From: Variovorax sp. OV329
Lineage (GTDB): Bacteria > Pseudomonadota > Gammaproteobacteria > Burkholderiales > Burkholderiaceae_C
DNA: 64,000 nt
Assembly (NCBI RefSeq): GCF_900114785.1
Contig: NZ_FOUG01000002.1
Span: forward strand, 248,001-312,000
Direction of reading: 5' to 3'
Part shown: positions 45,931-55,162 of the stretch, in pieces
Layout: each line of letters starts with the position of its first letter
Position numbering within the stretch: position 1 is the stretch's first letter
The notes under the pieces: model-generated
What the model saw: only the letters and a program-made list of their open reading frames with translations
What the model was told of the DNA's origin: nothing
The model's database searches: none
Translations under genes and position numbers: made by a program

Positions 45931-47166
45931 TCAGAAGAGCACCCGGCTTCGGATGGTTCCGGGCACCTGCGCGAGCTTTTCCAGGGCCAGGTCGGAGTAG
46001 GCGGCGTCGATGTCCGTCACCACGTAGCCCACCTTGTCATTGGTCTGCAGGTACTGGGACGCGATGTTGATGCCGTTCTCGGCGAACACCCGGTTGATCT
46101 CGGACAGCACGCCCGGCACGTTGCGGTGGATGTGCAGCAGCCGGTGCTTGCCCGGATGCGCCGGCAGCGCCACCTCGGGGAAGTTCACCGAGGAGGTGGT
46201 GGTGCCGTTGTCGCTGTACTTCACCAGCTTCTCGGCCACCTCCAGGCCGATGTTGGCCTGCGCCTCCATGGTGGAGCCGCCGATGTGCGGCGTCAGGATC
46301 ACGTTGTCCAGCCCGCGCAGGGGCGACTGGAACTCGTCCTTGTTGCTCTTGGGCTCGACCGGGAAGACGTCGATGGCGGCGCCCAGCAGCTTCTTCTCCT
46401 TCAGCGCCGCGGCCAGGGCCTCGATCTTGACCACCGTGCCGCGCGAGGCGTTGATGAGGATGCTGCCCGGCTTCATCGCCGCGATTTCCTCCTCGCCGAT
46501 CATCCATTGCGTGGCGGCCGTCTCGGGCACGTGCAGGCTGACGATGTCGCTCTGGCCCAGGAGCTCGTGCAGGTTGCGCACCTGGCGGGCGTTGCCCAGG
46601 GGCAGCTTGGTCACCACGTCGTAGAACGCCACCTGCATGCCCAGCGCCTCGGCCAGCACCGACAACTGCGCGCCGATGGACCCGTAGCCCACGATGCCCA
46701 GCGTCTTGCCCCGGATCTCGAAGGCGTTGTCGGCCGACTTGAGCCATCCGCCGCGGTGCGCCACCGCGCTTTTCTCGGGCACGCCGCGCAGAAGCAGGAT
46801 GGCCTCGGCCAGCACCAGCTCGGCCACCGAGCGGGTGTTGGAGAAGGGCGCGTTGAACACCGCCACGCCGTGCTCGCGCGCCGCATCCAAGTCGATCTGG
46901 TTGGTGCCGATGCAGAAGGCGCCCACCGCCACCAGCTTGGGGGCGGCCTCGAACACGGCGCGGGTGAGCTGCGTGCGCGAGCGGATGCCCAGGAAGTGCA
47001 CGTCGGCCAGGCGCGACTTCAGCTCCTCCTCGCCCAGCGCGCCGGTCAGTTGCTCGATCTGCGTGTAGCCCTGCTCGTGCAGCGATTGCACGGCCGAGGG
47101 ATGGATGCCCTCGAGCAGCAGGAAGTGGATCTTGTCCTTGGGCAGGGAAGTGCGCGCGCTGGTCAT
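45931..47166 (-). CDS. serA: D-3-phosphoglycerate dehydrogenase
   Basis: First enzyme of serine biosynthesis, oxidising 3-phosphoglycerate with NAD+. 411 aa, the length of the E. coli-type enzyme. The Rossmann loop is GIVGYGSIGAQLSVLAEALG; catalytic Arg, Glu and His lie in INASRGTVV, AIDVFPVEP and LTPHIGGSTMEAQ. The C-terminal ~75 residues are an ACT domain (HRNVPGVLSEINRVFAENGI) for serine feedback. It is divergent from ugpB, with 149 nt in between. Confidence 0.96.
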   Translation of the reverse strand: MTSARTSLPKDKIHFLLLEGIHPSAVQSLHEQGYTQIEQLTGALGEEELKSRLADVHFLGIRSRTQLTRAVFEAAPKLVAVGAFCIGTNQIDLDAAREHGVAVFNAPFSNTRSVAELVLAEAILLLRGVPEKSAVAHRGGWLKSADNAFEIRGKTLGIVGYGSIGAQLSVLAEALGMQVAFYDVVTKLPLGNARQVRNLHELLGQSDIVSLHVPETAATQWMIGEEEIAAMKPGSILINASRGTVVKIEALAAALKEKKLLGAAIDVFPVEPKSNKDEFQSPLRGLDNVILTPHIGGSTMEAQANIGLEVAEKLVKYSDNGTTTSSVNFPEVALPAHPGKHRLLHIHRNVPGVLSEINRVFAENGINIASQYLQTNDKVGYVVTDIDAAYSDLALEKLAQVPGTIRSRVLF

Positions 47167-47253
47167 GAAAGCCTTCTAGGGGAGAGGTGACAATCGGAAA
47201 GGGTTTCCACGGTGACATGCGCGTCGCAAAACATGTGACAAACGCTGACTCCG

Positions 47254-47271
47254 CTGTGTAACAACTGACAC
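47254..47271 (+). promoter_or_regulatory. Putative Pho box upstream of ugpB
   Basis: CTGTGTA-ACAA-CTGACAC has the direct-repeat layout of a PhoB site (7-mer, 4 nt, 7-mer; consensus CTGTCAT repeats). The first unit matches 4 and the second 5-6 of 7 positions. It lies 44 nt before the ugpB ATG, and further TGAC-containing units lie just upstream (47234-47250). Confidence 0.4.
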
Positions 47272-47315
47272 ATACCCTACACGGTTCCGTATTCCCCAAG
47301 CAGGAGTGTTCCCTT

Positions 47316-48626
47316 ATGCAATTCAAGAGCGTCGCGGCTGCCGCCGCATTGGCGGCCGTGTTCAGCGCCCCCGTCCACGCACAGACCGAGATCCAGTGGT
47401 GGCATTCGATGAGCGGCCCGCTCGGCGAGTGGGTCAATGACCTGGCCAAGCAGTACAACGCGAGCCAGAAGGACTACAAGATCCTCCCCACCTACAAGGG
47501 CCAGTACGACGAGTCCATGACCGCGGCCATCGCGGCCTTCCGTGCCGGCAACGCGCCGGACATCCTGCAGGTGTTCGAAGTGGGCACCGCCACCATGATG
47601 GCCTCCAAGGGCGCCATCAAGCCGGTGGGCGAGGTGATGAGTTCGGGCGGCGCCAAGTTCGACCCCAGCGTGTACGTGCCCGCCGTGGCCGGCTACTACA
47701 CCGCGCCCAACGGCCAGATGCTGAGCTTCCCCTTCAACAGCTCGACGACCATCTTCTACTACAACAAGGACGCCTTCAAGGCGGCCGGCCTCGACCCCGA
47801 GAAGGCGCCCACCACCTGGCCCGAGGTGATCGCGGCCGCGGACAAGCTCAAGGCCAGCGGCCACAAGTGCCCCTTCACCACCAGTTGGATGAGCTGGACC
47901 CAGCTCGAGAGCTTCTCTGCCTGGCACAACACGCTGTATGCGACGCAGAACAACGGCTTCGGCGGCACCTCGGCGCGCCTGGCCTTCAACTCGCCGCTGC
48001 ACGTCAAGCACTTCGAGAACCTGGCCAAGATGGCCAAGGACGGCACCTTCGTCTACAAGGGCCGCAACAACACGCCCGACGCCGCCTTCCCCTCGGGCGA
48101 GTGCGCCATGATGACCGGCTCCTCGGGCCTGTACGCACGCGTGGCCAAGGACGCCAAGTTCAAGTACGGCATTTCCACCCTGCCCGTCTATTCCGACGTG
48201 AAGGGCGCGCCGCAGAACACCGTGATCGGCGGCGCCAGCCTGTGGGTGATGTCGGGCAAGCCGGCCGAGCACTACAAGGGCGTGGCCAGCTTCTTCACCT
48301 TCCTGTCGGATACCAAGGTGCAGTCCGAAAGCCACAAGCGTACCGGCTACCTGCCCATCACGACGGCCGCCTTCAAGCTGACCGACGCCTCGGGCTTCTA
48401 CAAGGACAACCCGGGCACCGACGTGGCCGTGACGCAGATGATCCGCAAGACCACCGACAAGTCGCGTGGCGTGCGCCTGGGCAACTTCGTGCAGATCCGC
48501 ACCATCATCGACGAGGAAACCGAGCAGATCTGGAGCGGCAAGAAGACGGCCAAGGAAGCACTGGACACCGCGGTCAAGCGGGGGGACGAGCAGCTCGAGC
48601 GCTTCCAGAAAGCGAACAAGGGCTGA
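47316..48626 (+). CDS. ugpB: sn-Glycerol-3-phosphate ABC transporter, substrate-binding protein
   Basis: Periplasmic binding protein for sn-glycerol-3-phosphate and glycerophosphodiesters, 436 aa. The signal peptide ends at AHA/VHAQ near residue 23. The mature N-terminus TEIQWWHSMSGPLGEWVNDL and the GNAPDILQVFEVGTATMM segment are characteristic of UgpB. The C-terminus is Lys/Glu-rich. It is the first gene of ugpBAECQ and is separated from ugpA by 156 nt holding two hairpins. Confidence 0.95.
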   Translation: MQFKSVAAAAALAAVFSAPVHAQTEIQWWHSMSGPLGEWVNDLAKQYNASQKDYKILPTYKGQYDESMTAAIAAFRAGNAPDILQVFEVGTATMMASKGAIKPVGEVMSSGGAKFDPSVYVPAVAGYYTAPNGQMLSFPFNSSTTIFYYNKDAFKAAGLDPEKAPTTWPEVIAAADKLKASGHKCPFTTSWMSWTQLESFSAWHNTLYATQNNGFGGTSARLAFNSPLHVKHFENLAKMAKDGTFVYKGRNNTPDAAFPSGECAMMTGSSGLYARVAKDAKFKYGISTLPVYSDVKGAPQNTVIGGASLWVMSGKPAEHYKGVASFFTFLSDTKVQSESHKRTGYLPITTAAFKLTDASGFYKDNPGTDVAVTQMIRKTTDKSRGVRLGNFVQIRTIIDEETEQIWSGKKTAKEALDTAVKRGDEQLERFQKANKG

Positions 48627-48668
48627 AAGCCCTTGCTCGCTTTCAGCGTGTAGTGGCACCCCTCCCTG

Positions 48669-48691
48669 CCCTCCCCGCCAAGCGGGGAGGG
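48669..48691 (+). other. Hairpin in the ugpB-ugpA spacer
   Basis: Perfect stem CCCTCCCC-GCCAAGC-GGGGAGGG, of the type that stabilises the upstream mRNA end. It precedes the terminator-like structure at 48727. Confidence 0.65.
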
Positions 48692-48726
48692 TGCCTGCCG
48701 GTGAGGTGACGCCGCAGTAGACTCGC

Positions 48727-48769
48727 ACGCCCGCCCTGAATTGATGTCGGGGCGGGCGTTTCGTTTTTT
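48727..48769 (+). terminator. Terminator-like hairpin between ugpB and ugpA
   Basis: A 10-bp stem ACGCCCGCCC/GGGCGGGCGT (48727-48759) with a 14-nt loop, followed by TTCGTTTTTT, meets the criteria for an intrinsic terminator. It should limit transcription of the permease genes relative to ugpB, unless ugpA has its own promoter. Confidence 0.75.
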
Positions 48770-48782
48770 GAGGGGTTGAGGT

Positions 48783-49664
48783 ATGGAGAAACGCGTTCTT
48801 TTCAGGTCGGGCTGGCTGCCCTGGCTGCTGATCGCGCCGCAGATGGTGGTGATCCTGGTGTTCTTTTTCTGGCCGGCCAGCCAGGCCATCCTGCAGTCGA
48901 TGCAATCCGAGGACGCCTTCGGCACGTCGGTGTCCTTCGTGGGGCTGGAGAACTTCAAGACGCTGTTCGCCGACCCGGCCTACATCGAGTCCTTCAAGGT
49001 CACGGCGATCTTCTCGGTGCTGGTGGCCGGCATCGGCATCGCGCTGTCGCTGGTGCTGGCGATCTTCGCGGACCGCATCCTGCGCGGCGGGCTGGCCTAC
49101 AAGACCTTCCTCATCATTCCCTATGCGGTCGCACCGGCCATCGCCGGCATCCTGTGGGTGTTCATGTTCTCGCCGAGCATCGGCATCGTGACCTACTGGC
49201 TGCGCAAGGTGGGCATCGACTGGAACCACCTGCTCAATTCCAACCAGGCGCTCTCGCTGATCGTGGCGGCAGCGGTGTGGAAGCAGATCTCCTACAACTT
49301 CCTGTTCTTCCTGGCGGGGCTGCAATCCATCCCGAAGGCGCTGATCGAGGCCGCCTCCATCGACGGGGCCGGACCGCTGCGCCGCTTCCGGGACATCCAG
49401 TTCCCGCTGCTCTCGCCCACCACCTTCTTCCTGCTGGTGATCAACATCGTGTATGCCTTCTTCGACACCTTCGCCATCGTGCACGCCACGACCGAGGGCG
49501 GCCCGGGACGCGACACCGCGATCCTGGTCTACAAGGTCTGGCACGACGGCTTCAAGGCGCTGGACCTGGGCGGCTCGGCCGCGCAGTCGGTGGTGCTGAT
49601 GGCGATCGTCGTCGCGCTCACGGTGATCCAGTTCCGCTACGTCGAAAAGAAGGTCCAGTACTGA
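48783..49664 (+). CDS. ugpA: sn-Glycerol-3-phosphate ABC transporter, permease
   Basis: Inner-membrane permease, 293 aa with six predicted helices. The cytoplasmic EAA loop that contacts the ATPase is [20 protein letters not shown] (about residue 192). The N-terminus is [21 protein letters not shown] ribosome-binding site lies upstream. ugpE starts 39 nt after its stop. Together with UgpE it forms the translocation pore. Confidence 0.95.
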   Translation: MEKRVLFRSGWLPWLLIAPQMVVILVFFFWPASQAILQSMQSEDAFGTSVSFVGLENFKTLFADPAYIESFKVTAIFSVLVAGIGIALSLVLAIFADRILRGGLAYKTFLIIPYAVAPAIAGILWVFMFSPSIGIVTYWLRKVGIDWNHLLNSNQALSLIVAAAVWKQISYNFLFFLAGLQSIPKALIEAASIDGAGPLRRFRDIQFPLLSPTTFFLLVINIVYAFFDTFAIVHATTEGGPGRDTAILVYKVWHDGFKALDLGGSAAQSVVLMAIVVALTVIQFRYVEKKVQY

Positions 49665-49703
49665 TGGCCCCCCCTATCAAACCCAGCACCCGGAGGCCCT
49701 GCC

Positions 49704-50552
49704 ATGGTTGAACGCCGCCCCGGCCTCACGATCCTCTCGCACGTGGTGCTGCTCCTGGGCATCGCCGTCGTCGCCTTCCCGATCTACCTGGCCTTCGTCG
49801 CCTCCACCCACACGCGCGACGAGATCCTGAACGTGCCCATGCCCATCTGGCCCGGCACGCACATGATCGAGAACTACACCTCGGCCCTGATGGGCGCCGA
49901 CACGCAGGGCGCCCGCGTGGTGGTGGGCCGCATGATGTGGATCAGCCTGGTGACGGCGCTGACCATCGCCATCGGCAAGATCGCCATCTCGCTGCTATCG
50001 GCCTTCGCCATCGTCTATTTCCGCTTCCCGTTCAAGAAGACCGTGTTCTGGCTGATCTTCGTGACGCTGATGCTGCCGGTGGAGGTGCGCATCCTGCCCA
50101 CCTACAAGGTGCTGGCGGACCTGAACATGCTCAACACCTACGCCGGCCTGACGGTGCCGCTCATTGCGTCGGCCACCGCCACCTTCCTGTTCCGGCAGTT
50201 CTTCCTCAGCGTGCCCGACGAGCTGGTGGAGGCGGCGCGCATCGACGGCGCGGGGCCCATGCGCTTCTTCAAGGACATCCTGGTGCCGCTGTCGCAGACC
50301 TCGATCGCGGCGCTGTTCGTGATCCAGTTCATCTACGGCTGGAACCAGTACCTGTGGCCCCTGCTGGCCACCACCAGCGAGGACATGTACCCGGTGGTGA
50401 TCGGCATCAAGCGGATGATCGCCTCGGGCGACGCCGCGGTGGACTGGAACCTGGTCATGGCCACCGCCATCCTGGCCCTCATCCCGCCCGCCATCGTCGT
50501 CATCCTCATGCAGCGCTGGTTCGTCAAGGGCCTCGTCGACACTGAAAAATAA
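49704..50552 (+). CDS. ugpE: sn-Glycerol-3-phosphate ABC transporter, permease
   Basis: Second inner-membrane permease, 282 aa with six predicted helices and the EAA loop [20 protein letters not shown] (about 177). [19 protein letters not shown] opens the protein; the helix [20 protein letters not shown] is typical of UgpE. It lies between ugpA and ugpC (8 nt to the latter). Confidence 0.95.
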   Translation: MVERRPGLTILSHVVLLLGIAVVAFPIYLAFVASTHTRDEILNVPMPIWPGTHMIENYTSALMGADTQGARVVVGRMMWISLVTALTIAIGKIAISLLSAFAIVYFRFPFKKTVFWLIFVTLMLPVEVRILPTYKVLADLNMLNTYAGLTVPLIASATATFLFRQFFLSVPDELVEAARIDGAGPMRFFKDILVPLSQTSIAALFVIQFIYGWNQYLWPLLATTSEDMYPVVIGIKRMIASGDAAVDWNLVMATAILALIPPAIVVILMQRWFVKGLVDTEK

Positions 50553-50560
50553 AGAACAAG

Positions 50561-51574
50561 ATGTCTGCCATCTCCTTTCGCAACGTCATCAAGCGCTACG
50601 GCAAGGGCCCCAAGGCCAACCAGGTGATCCACGGCGTCTCGGCCGAGGTCGAGGCCGGCGAATTCATCGTGATCGTCGGGCCGTCGGGCTGCGGCAAGTC
50701 CACCCTTCTTCGCATGGTCGCGGGCCTGGAGGAAATCAGCGCCGGCGACATCGCCATCGGCGACAAGGTGGTCAACAACGTCGAGCCGGCGCAACGCGAC
50801 ATCGCCATGGTGTTCCAGAACTACGCGCTGTATCCGCACATGCGCGTGTTCGACAACATGGCCTACGGCCTGCGCATCGCGGGCGTCGGCAAGGACGAGA
50901 TCAAGACGCGGGTGGACAAGGCCGCGAAGATCCTGGAACTGGGCCACCTGCTCGAGCGCAAGCCGCGCGAGCTGTCCGGCGGCCAGCGCCAGCGCGTGGC
51001 CATGGGCCGCGCCATCGTGCGCCAGCCGCAGGTCTTCCTCTTCGACGAGCCGCTGTCCAACCTCGACGCCAAGCTGCGCGCGCAGACGCGCCTGGAAATC
51101 CAGAAGCTGCACCGCGAGCTGGGCATCACCTCGCTCTTCGTCACGCACGACCAGGTAGAAGCCATGACGCTGGCCCAGCGCATCATGGTGATGAACGGCG
51201 GCGTGATGGACCAGTTCGGCACGCCCGAAGAGGTCTACAACCGCCCTGCCACCACCTTCGTCGCCAGCTTCATGGGCTCGCCGCCGATGAACCTGCTGCG
51301 CCATGCCCCGGGCGTGAAGCCGGGCACGGTGCTGGGCATCCGTCCCGAGCACCTGGTGTTCGGCAACGACGGCTGGATCGTGCAGGTGGAGCAGGTCGAG
51401 ATGCTGGGCGCCGAGCGCCTGATCTACGCCCGCATCGGCGACGAGCAGCTGGTCATGCGCGTGGACGAAGGCCTGCCCGTGCCGGCCATCGGCACGCCGG
51501 CGCGCATCGCCGCGCGGCCCGAGAAGCTGCACTGGTTCGACGCCGGCTCCGGAAAGCGGCTGTCCGACGCATGA
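50561..51574 (+). CDS. ugpC: sn-Glycerol-3-phosphate ABC transporter, ATPase
   Basis: ATP-binding subunit of the importer, 337 aa. Walker [10 protein letters not shown] near residue 44, ABC signature [14 protein letters not shown], Walker [13 protein letters not shown] and the switch His in [10 protein letters not shown] are intact. The C-terminal ~100 residues are the TOBE/regulatory domain common to MalK-type ATPases. The stop overlaps the ugpQ start (ATGA), so the phosphodiesterase is co-translated. Confidence 0.96.
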   Translation: MSAISFRNVIKRYGKGPKANQVIHGVSAEVEAGEFIVIVGPSGCGKSTLLRMVAGLEEISAGDIAIGDKVVNNVEPAQRDIAMVFQNYALYPHMRVFDNMAYGLRIAGVGKDEIKTRVDKAAKILELGHLLERKPRELSGGQRQRVAMGRAIVRQPQVFLFDEPLSNLDAKLRAQTRLEIQKLHRELGITSLFVTHDQVEAMTLAQRIMVMNGGVMDQFGTPEEVYNRPATTFVASFMGSPPMNLLRHAPGVKPGTVLGIRPEHLVFGNDGWIVQVEQVEMLGAERLIYARIGDEQLVMRVDEGLPVPAIGTPARIAARPEKLHWFDAGSGKRLSDA

Positions 51575-52320
51575 GCAGCGCCGCCCTGCCCGCCTGGCCC
51601 TACCCGCGCTGGATCGCCCACCGTGGCGCCGGCAAGCTCGCGCCCGAGAACACGTTGGCGGCATTCCGCCTGGGCGCACACCACGGCTTTCGCATGTTCG
51701 AGTGCGACGCCAAGCTCAGCGCCGACGGCGTGGTCTTCCTGATGCACGACGCCGCGCTGGAGCGCACCACCAGCGGCCGCGGCACCGGCGGCAAGCTGCC
51801 CTGGTCGCAGCTCGCACAGCTGGACGCCGGCAGCTGGCATTCGCGCGAGTACGCCGGCGAGCCGCTGCCCACGCTGGCCAACCTGGCGCGCTGGTGCCTG
51901 GCCAGCGGCCACCTGCTGGACATCGAGATCAAGCCCACGCCCGGCACCGAGCGTCAGACCGGCGAGGCCGTGGCGCGCGAGGCCGCGGCCCTGTGGGCCG
52001 GGGCGCCGGTGCCCCCCTTCCTGACCTCTTTCCAGCCCGAGTCCCTCCAGGCCGCGCTCGAAGTGGCGCCCCAGCTGCCGCGCGGCCTGCTGCTGGACCG
52101 CATGCGCAGCGGCTGGCTGGACGAGGCCCGTGCGCTGCAGTGCGCCGCCGTGGTCTGCCAGTACAACCTGTGGGACACCGAATCCGTGGCCCAGGTGCAC
52201 GGCGCCGGCATGCGCGCCCTGAGCTACACCGTCAACGATCCCAGCGTGGCCCAGTGGCTCTGGCAACTTGGCACCGACGGCATCGTGACCGACCGCGTCG
52301 ATCTCTTCCCGCCGACCTGA
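51571..52320 (+). CDS. ugpQ: Glycerophosphodiester phosphodiesterase (cytosolic)
   Basis: Hydrolyses imported glycerophosphodiesters to glycerol-3-phosphate and an alcohol in the cytoplasm. 249 aa, no signal peptide. The GDPD motifs are [16 protein letters not shown] near residue 15, the metal-binding EcD in [13 protein letters not shown] and HDAALERTT. It is translationally coupled to ugpC. It completes the pathway with the GpsA-linked glycerol-3-phosphate pool. Confidence 0.95.
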   Translation: MSSAALPAWPYPRWIAHRGAGKLAPENTLAAFRLGAHHGFRMFECDAKLSADGVVFLMHDAALERTTSGRGTGGKLPWSQLAQLDAGSWHSREYAGEPLPTLANLARWCLASGHLLDIEIKPTPGTERQTGEAVAREAAALWAGAPVPPFLTSFQPESLQAALEVAPQLPRGLLLDRMRSGWLDEARALQCAAVVCQYNLWDTESVAQVHGAGMRALSYTVNDPSVAQWLWQLGTDGIVTDRVDLFPPT

Positions 52321-52360
52321 AGCTGGACCGAACCGGTCCGGGCTTTTCTATGATGCGCCG

Positions 52361-54796
52361 ATGACCTGGATCACTCGTTGCGTTCTCCTGCTGGCGGCCC
52401 TGCTTCTGGCCTGCAGCGGCGCGGTGGCGCAGCCGGCAGCCCCGTCCTCCGTCCCGCCGGCCCAGCCCGAGATCACGCTGGACAGCCTGCGCGCCAAGAT
52501 GGAGCAGGTGCCCGACAGCGCCGAGGCGGACGATGACGTGCAGCGGCTCATCACGCTCACCGACGAGCTCGTCGCCCAGTCCGACCGCTTCGTGGCCGCG
52601 CGCACCACGCAGCTCAATGACCTGAACGCCCGCCTGGGCGAGCTGGGCCCGGCGCCGGCGGCCGGCGGCAGCGCGGAGGCGGCCGACATCACGCGCCAGC
52701 GCGCCACCCTCACGAAGCAGCGCAATGTGGTGGATGCGGACATCCGCCTGGCACGGTTGCTCAGCGTCAACGCACAGCAGCACCGCACCGAGCTGCTGGC
52801 GCAGCGCCGCGCGGTGTTCGAGGCCAAGCTGTTCGAGCGTTCGCTCTCGCCGCTGACGGCCCAGTTCTGGGAACAGATGTCGGAGGAATGGAAAGGCGAC
52901 AAGGAAGACCTGTCCGGCCTGTCGCGCGAGTTCCGCATGGGCATGAGCAGCGCGCTGGCCAGCAGCGGCTGGGGCTCGATCGTGCTGTGGACCCTGCTGG
53001 GCATCGGCGTGCTGGTGCTGGCGATCTGGGGCGTGGAGGTGGGACTGGCCTGGCTGGCGGCACGCAAGTTTCCGATCGGGCGGCTGCGCCGCTCGCTGCT
53101 GGCCCTGCTGACGGTGCTGGCCTATGTGCTGCTCGCCGGGCTGGCCGCCTCGGCCGCCTGGGGCCTGCTGGACGAACTGGGCAACTGGGGCACGCGCAGC
53201 AGCCGCCTGGCCATCCAGATGGTGCGCATGGTCATGTTCCTGGCCTTCGTGGTCGGCCTGGGCCGGGCGATGCTGTCCAACGGCCGCCCCTCGTGGCGGC
53301 TGCCGCCCATTCCCGACCCCATGGCCCGGCGCCTGCGTCCGCTGCCCTGGCTGGTGGCGGTGTGCGCCCTGATCGCCGGCGCGCCGGTGCAGATCAACCA
53401 GGTCATCGACGACCCGCTCAACAGCGTGCTGACCAACCTGGTGCCGGTGGCGGCCTTCGTCATCACTGCGCTGCTGACCCTGTACCTGGTCCGCCATGCA
53501 CGCGGCGACGCGCTGGAGGGCGACCCGGACGACGGCGCGGCCGCGGCGCGCCCGGCCTGGGTGAGCCTGCTGCGTGGCCTGGTGGGCCTGATGCTGCTGG
53601 CGCTGGTGGTGGTGATCGCCTTCGGCTACCTCGCCTTCGCCCGCGTGCTGGCGGGACAGGTGCTGTGGGCCGGCATCGTGATCAGCCTTGGCTACCTGCT
53701 GCTGAAGTTCGCCGACGACCTGTGGATGTCGCTGCTGTCCGCGCGCAGCACCTCGGGCCAGCGGCTGCAGAAGAGCATGAACCTGCGCCCGCAGACGCTG
53801 GACCAGGCGGCAGTGCTGATGTCGGCGCTCAGCCGCATCCTGGTCTTCTTCTACATGGTGATCGCCTTCATCGCGCCGCTGGGCAGCACGCCCGGCGAGC
53901 TGGTGCAGCGCAGCGGACGCATCGGCACCAGGCTGAAGGTGGGCGAGTTCGAGCTGGACTCGGGCGCCATGATGGGCTCGCTGCTGGTGCTGGTGGTCGG
54001 CTTCGTGGTGCTGCGCCTGTTCAAGCGCTGGCTGGAGAACAGTTACCTGCCCAACACCCAGCTCGAATCGGGCATGCGCAGCTCCATCAGTACGCTGCTG
54101 AACTACGTGGGCGCGGTGGTGGTGGTGGCGCTGGCGCTGTCGGCGCTGGGCATCGGCGTCAACCGCATCGCCTGGGTGGCCAGCGCGCTGTCGGTGGGCA
54201 TCGGCTTCGGCCTGCAGGCCATCGTGCAGAACTTCATCTCGGGCCTGATCCTGCTGGCCGAGCGGCCGGTGAAAGTGGGCGACTGGGTGGTGCTGGGCAC
54301 GGCCGAGGGCGACGTGCGGCGCATCAACGTGCGGGCCACCGAGATCCAGCTGGGCGACCGGTCCACGCTGATCGTGCCCAACTCGGAGTTCATCACCAAG
54401 ACCGTGCGCAACATGACGCTGGCCAATGCCGAGGGCCGGGTGCTCATCCGCCTGCCCATGCCGCTGACCACCGACGCGCAGAAGGTGCGCGAGGTGATGC
54501 TCAAGGCCTGCCACGAGCACACCGGCGTGCTGCCTTCGCCCGAGCCCGGCGTGACGCTGGATGGGGTCGAGAACGGGCTGCTGGTTTTCCAGGCCATTGC
54601 CTTCGTGCCCAACCCCCGCATGGCGGGCGGGGTTCGCAGCGACTTGCTCTTCGCGATTCTCGATGGGCTTCGCGAGGCCCAGCTGTCCATGGCGGCGACC
54701 ACGGCAGCCCCCGTGGCCGGAACCCTGGGCGCATCGCTCGCCCCTGGCGTTCCGCCGCCGGCGCCCTCGCCGCCATCGCCCCTGGCCGGGAGCTGA
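52361..54796 (+). CDS. DUF3772/MscS-family mechanosensitive channel
   Basis: An 811-residue inner-membrane protein. A signal peptide ends near AVAQ (residue 24), followed by a periplasmic DUF3772 domain (about 35-190) rich in coiled coil, then a membrane domain of about ten helices (about 205-620) and the MscS core with the pore helix GIGFGLQAIVQNFISGLILL (about 620-640) and the beta-domain VVLGTAEGDVRRINVRATEI. The C-terminus is Pro/Ala-rich. It probably releases solutes on hypo-osmotic shock. It stands 40 nt after ugpQ and is convergent with the next small gene. Confidence 0.92.
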   Translation: MTWITRCVLLLAALLLACSGAVAQPAAPSSVPPAQPEITLDSLRAKMEQVPDSAEADDDVQRLITLTDELVAQSDRFVAARTTQLNDLNARLGELGPAPAAGGSAEAADITRQRATLTKQRNVVDADIRLARLLSVNAQQHRTELLAQRRAVFEAKLFERSLSPLTAQFWEQMSEEWKGDKEDLSGLSREFRMGMSSALASSGWGSIVLWTLLGIGVLVLAIWGVEVGLAWLAARKFPIGRLRRSLLALLTVLAYVLLAGLAASAAWGLLDELGNWGTRSSRLAIQMVRMVMFLAFVVGLGRAMLSNGRPSWRLPPIPDPMARRLRPLPWLVAVCALIAGAPVQINQVIDDPLNSVLTNLVPVAAFVITALLTLYLVRHARGDALEGDPDDGAAAARPAWVSLLRGLVGLMLLALVVVIAFGYLAFARVLAGQVLWAGIVISLGYLLLKFADDLWMSLLSARSTSGQRLQKSMNLRPQTLDQAAVLMSALSRILVFFYMVIAFIAPLGSTPGELVQRSGRIGTRLKVGEFELDSGAMMGSLLVLVVGFVVLRLFKRWLENSYLPNTQLESGMRSSISTLLNYVGAVVVVALALSALGIGVNRIAWVASALSVGIGFGLQAIVQNFISGLILLAERPVKVGDWVVLGTAEGDVRRINVRATEIQLGDRSTLIVPNSEFITKTVRNMTLANAEGRVLIRLPMPLTTDAQKVREVMLKACHEHTGVLPSPEPGVTLDGVENGLLVFQAIAFVPNPRMAGGVRSDLLFAILDGLREAQLSMAATTAAPVAGTLGASLAPGVPPPAPSPPSPLAGS

Positions 54797-54803
54797 TGCG
54801 GGG

Positions 54804-55079
54804 TCAGCGGCGCAGGCCGCCGCCCAGCAGCCACTGCAGCGTGCCGCAGACCAGCACCAGGGCGACATAGGTGGCCATCATCCCGTCGCGGCCGAAGTAG
54901 ACCATGCCTCCCGCGAGCACCGCCACGCCGGTGGCGAAGTTGATCGCCATTTGCGCCAGCAGGCCGAGGGCCGCGCCCTTGCCCAGGATCAACCGTCCGC
55001 CCAGGCCCAGCACCAGCGCCAGGAAGAGGGCGGGCGCGGCGAAGTTGGCCACGTGGTTGGCGAGGGCGAAAGGCGTCAT
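54804..55079 (-). CDS. Small hydrophobic membrane protein
   Basis: A 91-residue protein that is hydrophobic almost throughout, with three probable transmembrane helices (about 10-30, 38-58 and 66-84). I recognise no family. It is encoded in the 366-nt gap between the MscS-type gene and hemA, on the opposite strand, convergent with the former (7-nt gap) and divergent from hemA. The codon use looks like that of its neighbours and the frame is unbroken, so it is probably real. Confidence 0.65.
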   Translation of the reverse strand: MTPFALANHVANFAAPALFLALVLGLGGRLILGKGAALGLLAQMAINFATGVAVLAGGMVYFGRDGMMATYVALVLVCGTLQWLLGGGLRR

Positions 55080-55149
55080 TCCAGGGGGATAAGAAATAGA
55101 GTCTCAAGGCTATTGATGCATCGCAAAAAGCCCGGGGATCGGTAAATTT

Positions 55150-55155
55150 TATAAT
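55150..55155 (+). promoter_or_regulatory. -10 element directly upstream of hemA
   Basis: A perfect TATAAT ends 7 nt before the hemA ATG (55163). With usual -10 to start-site spacing, transcription would start at or next to the start codon, giving a leaderless mRNA; no Shine-Dalgarno sequence is visible. The -35 region is not convincing. Confidence 0.5.
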
Positions 55156-55162
55156 CGTGAAC

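Noticed and set aside
42347..46000. 1217-codon open frame on the plus strand
   Set aside because: Antisense shadow of the large FAD/Fe-S oxidoreductase, whose domains and motifs are intact on the minus strand.
52232..54868. 878-codon open frame on the minus strand
   Set aside because: Antisense to the DUF3772/MscS gene; composition is Gln/His/Arg-rich and not protein-like.
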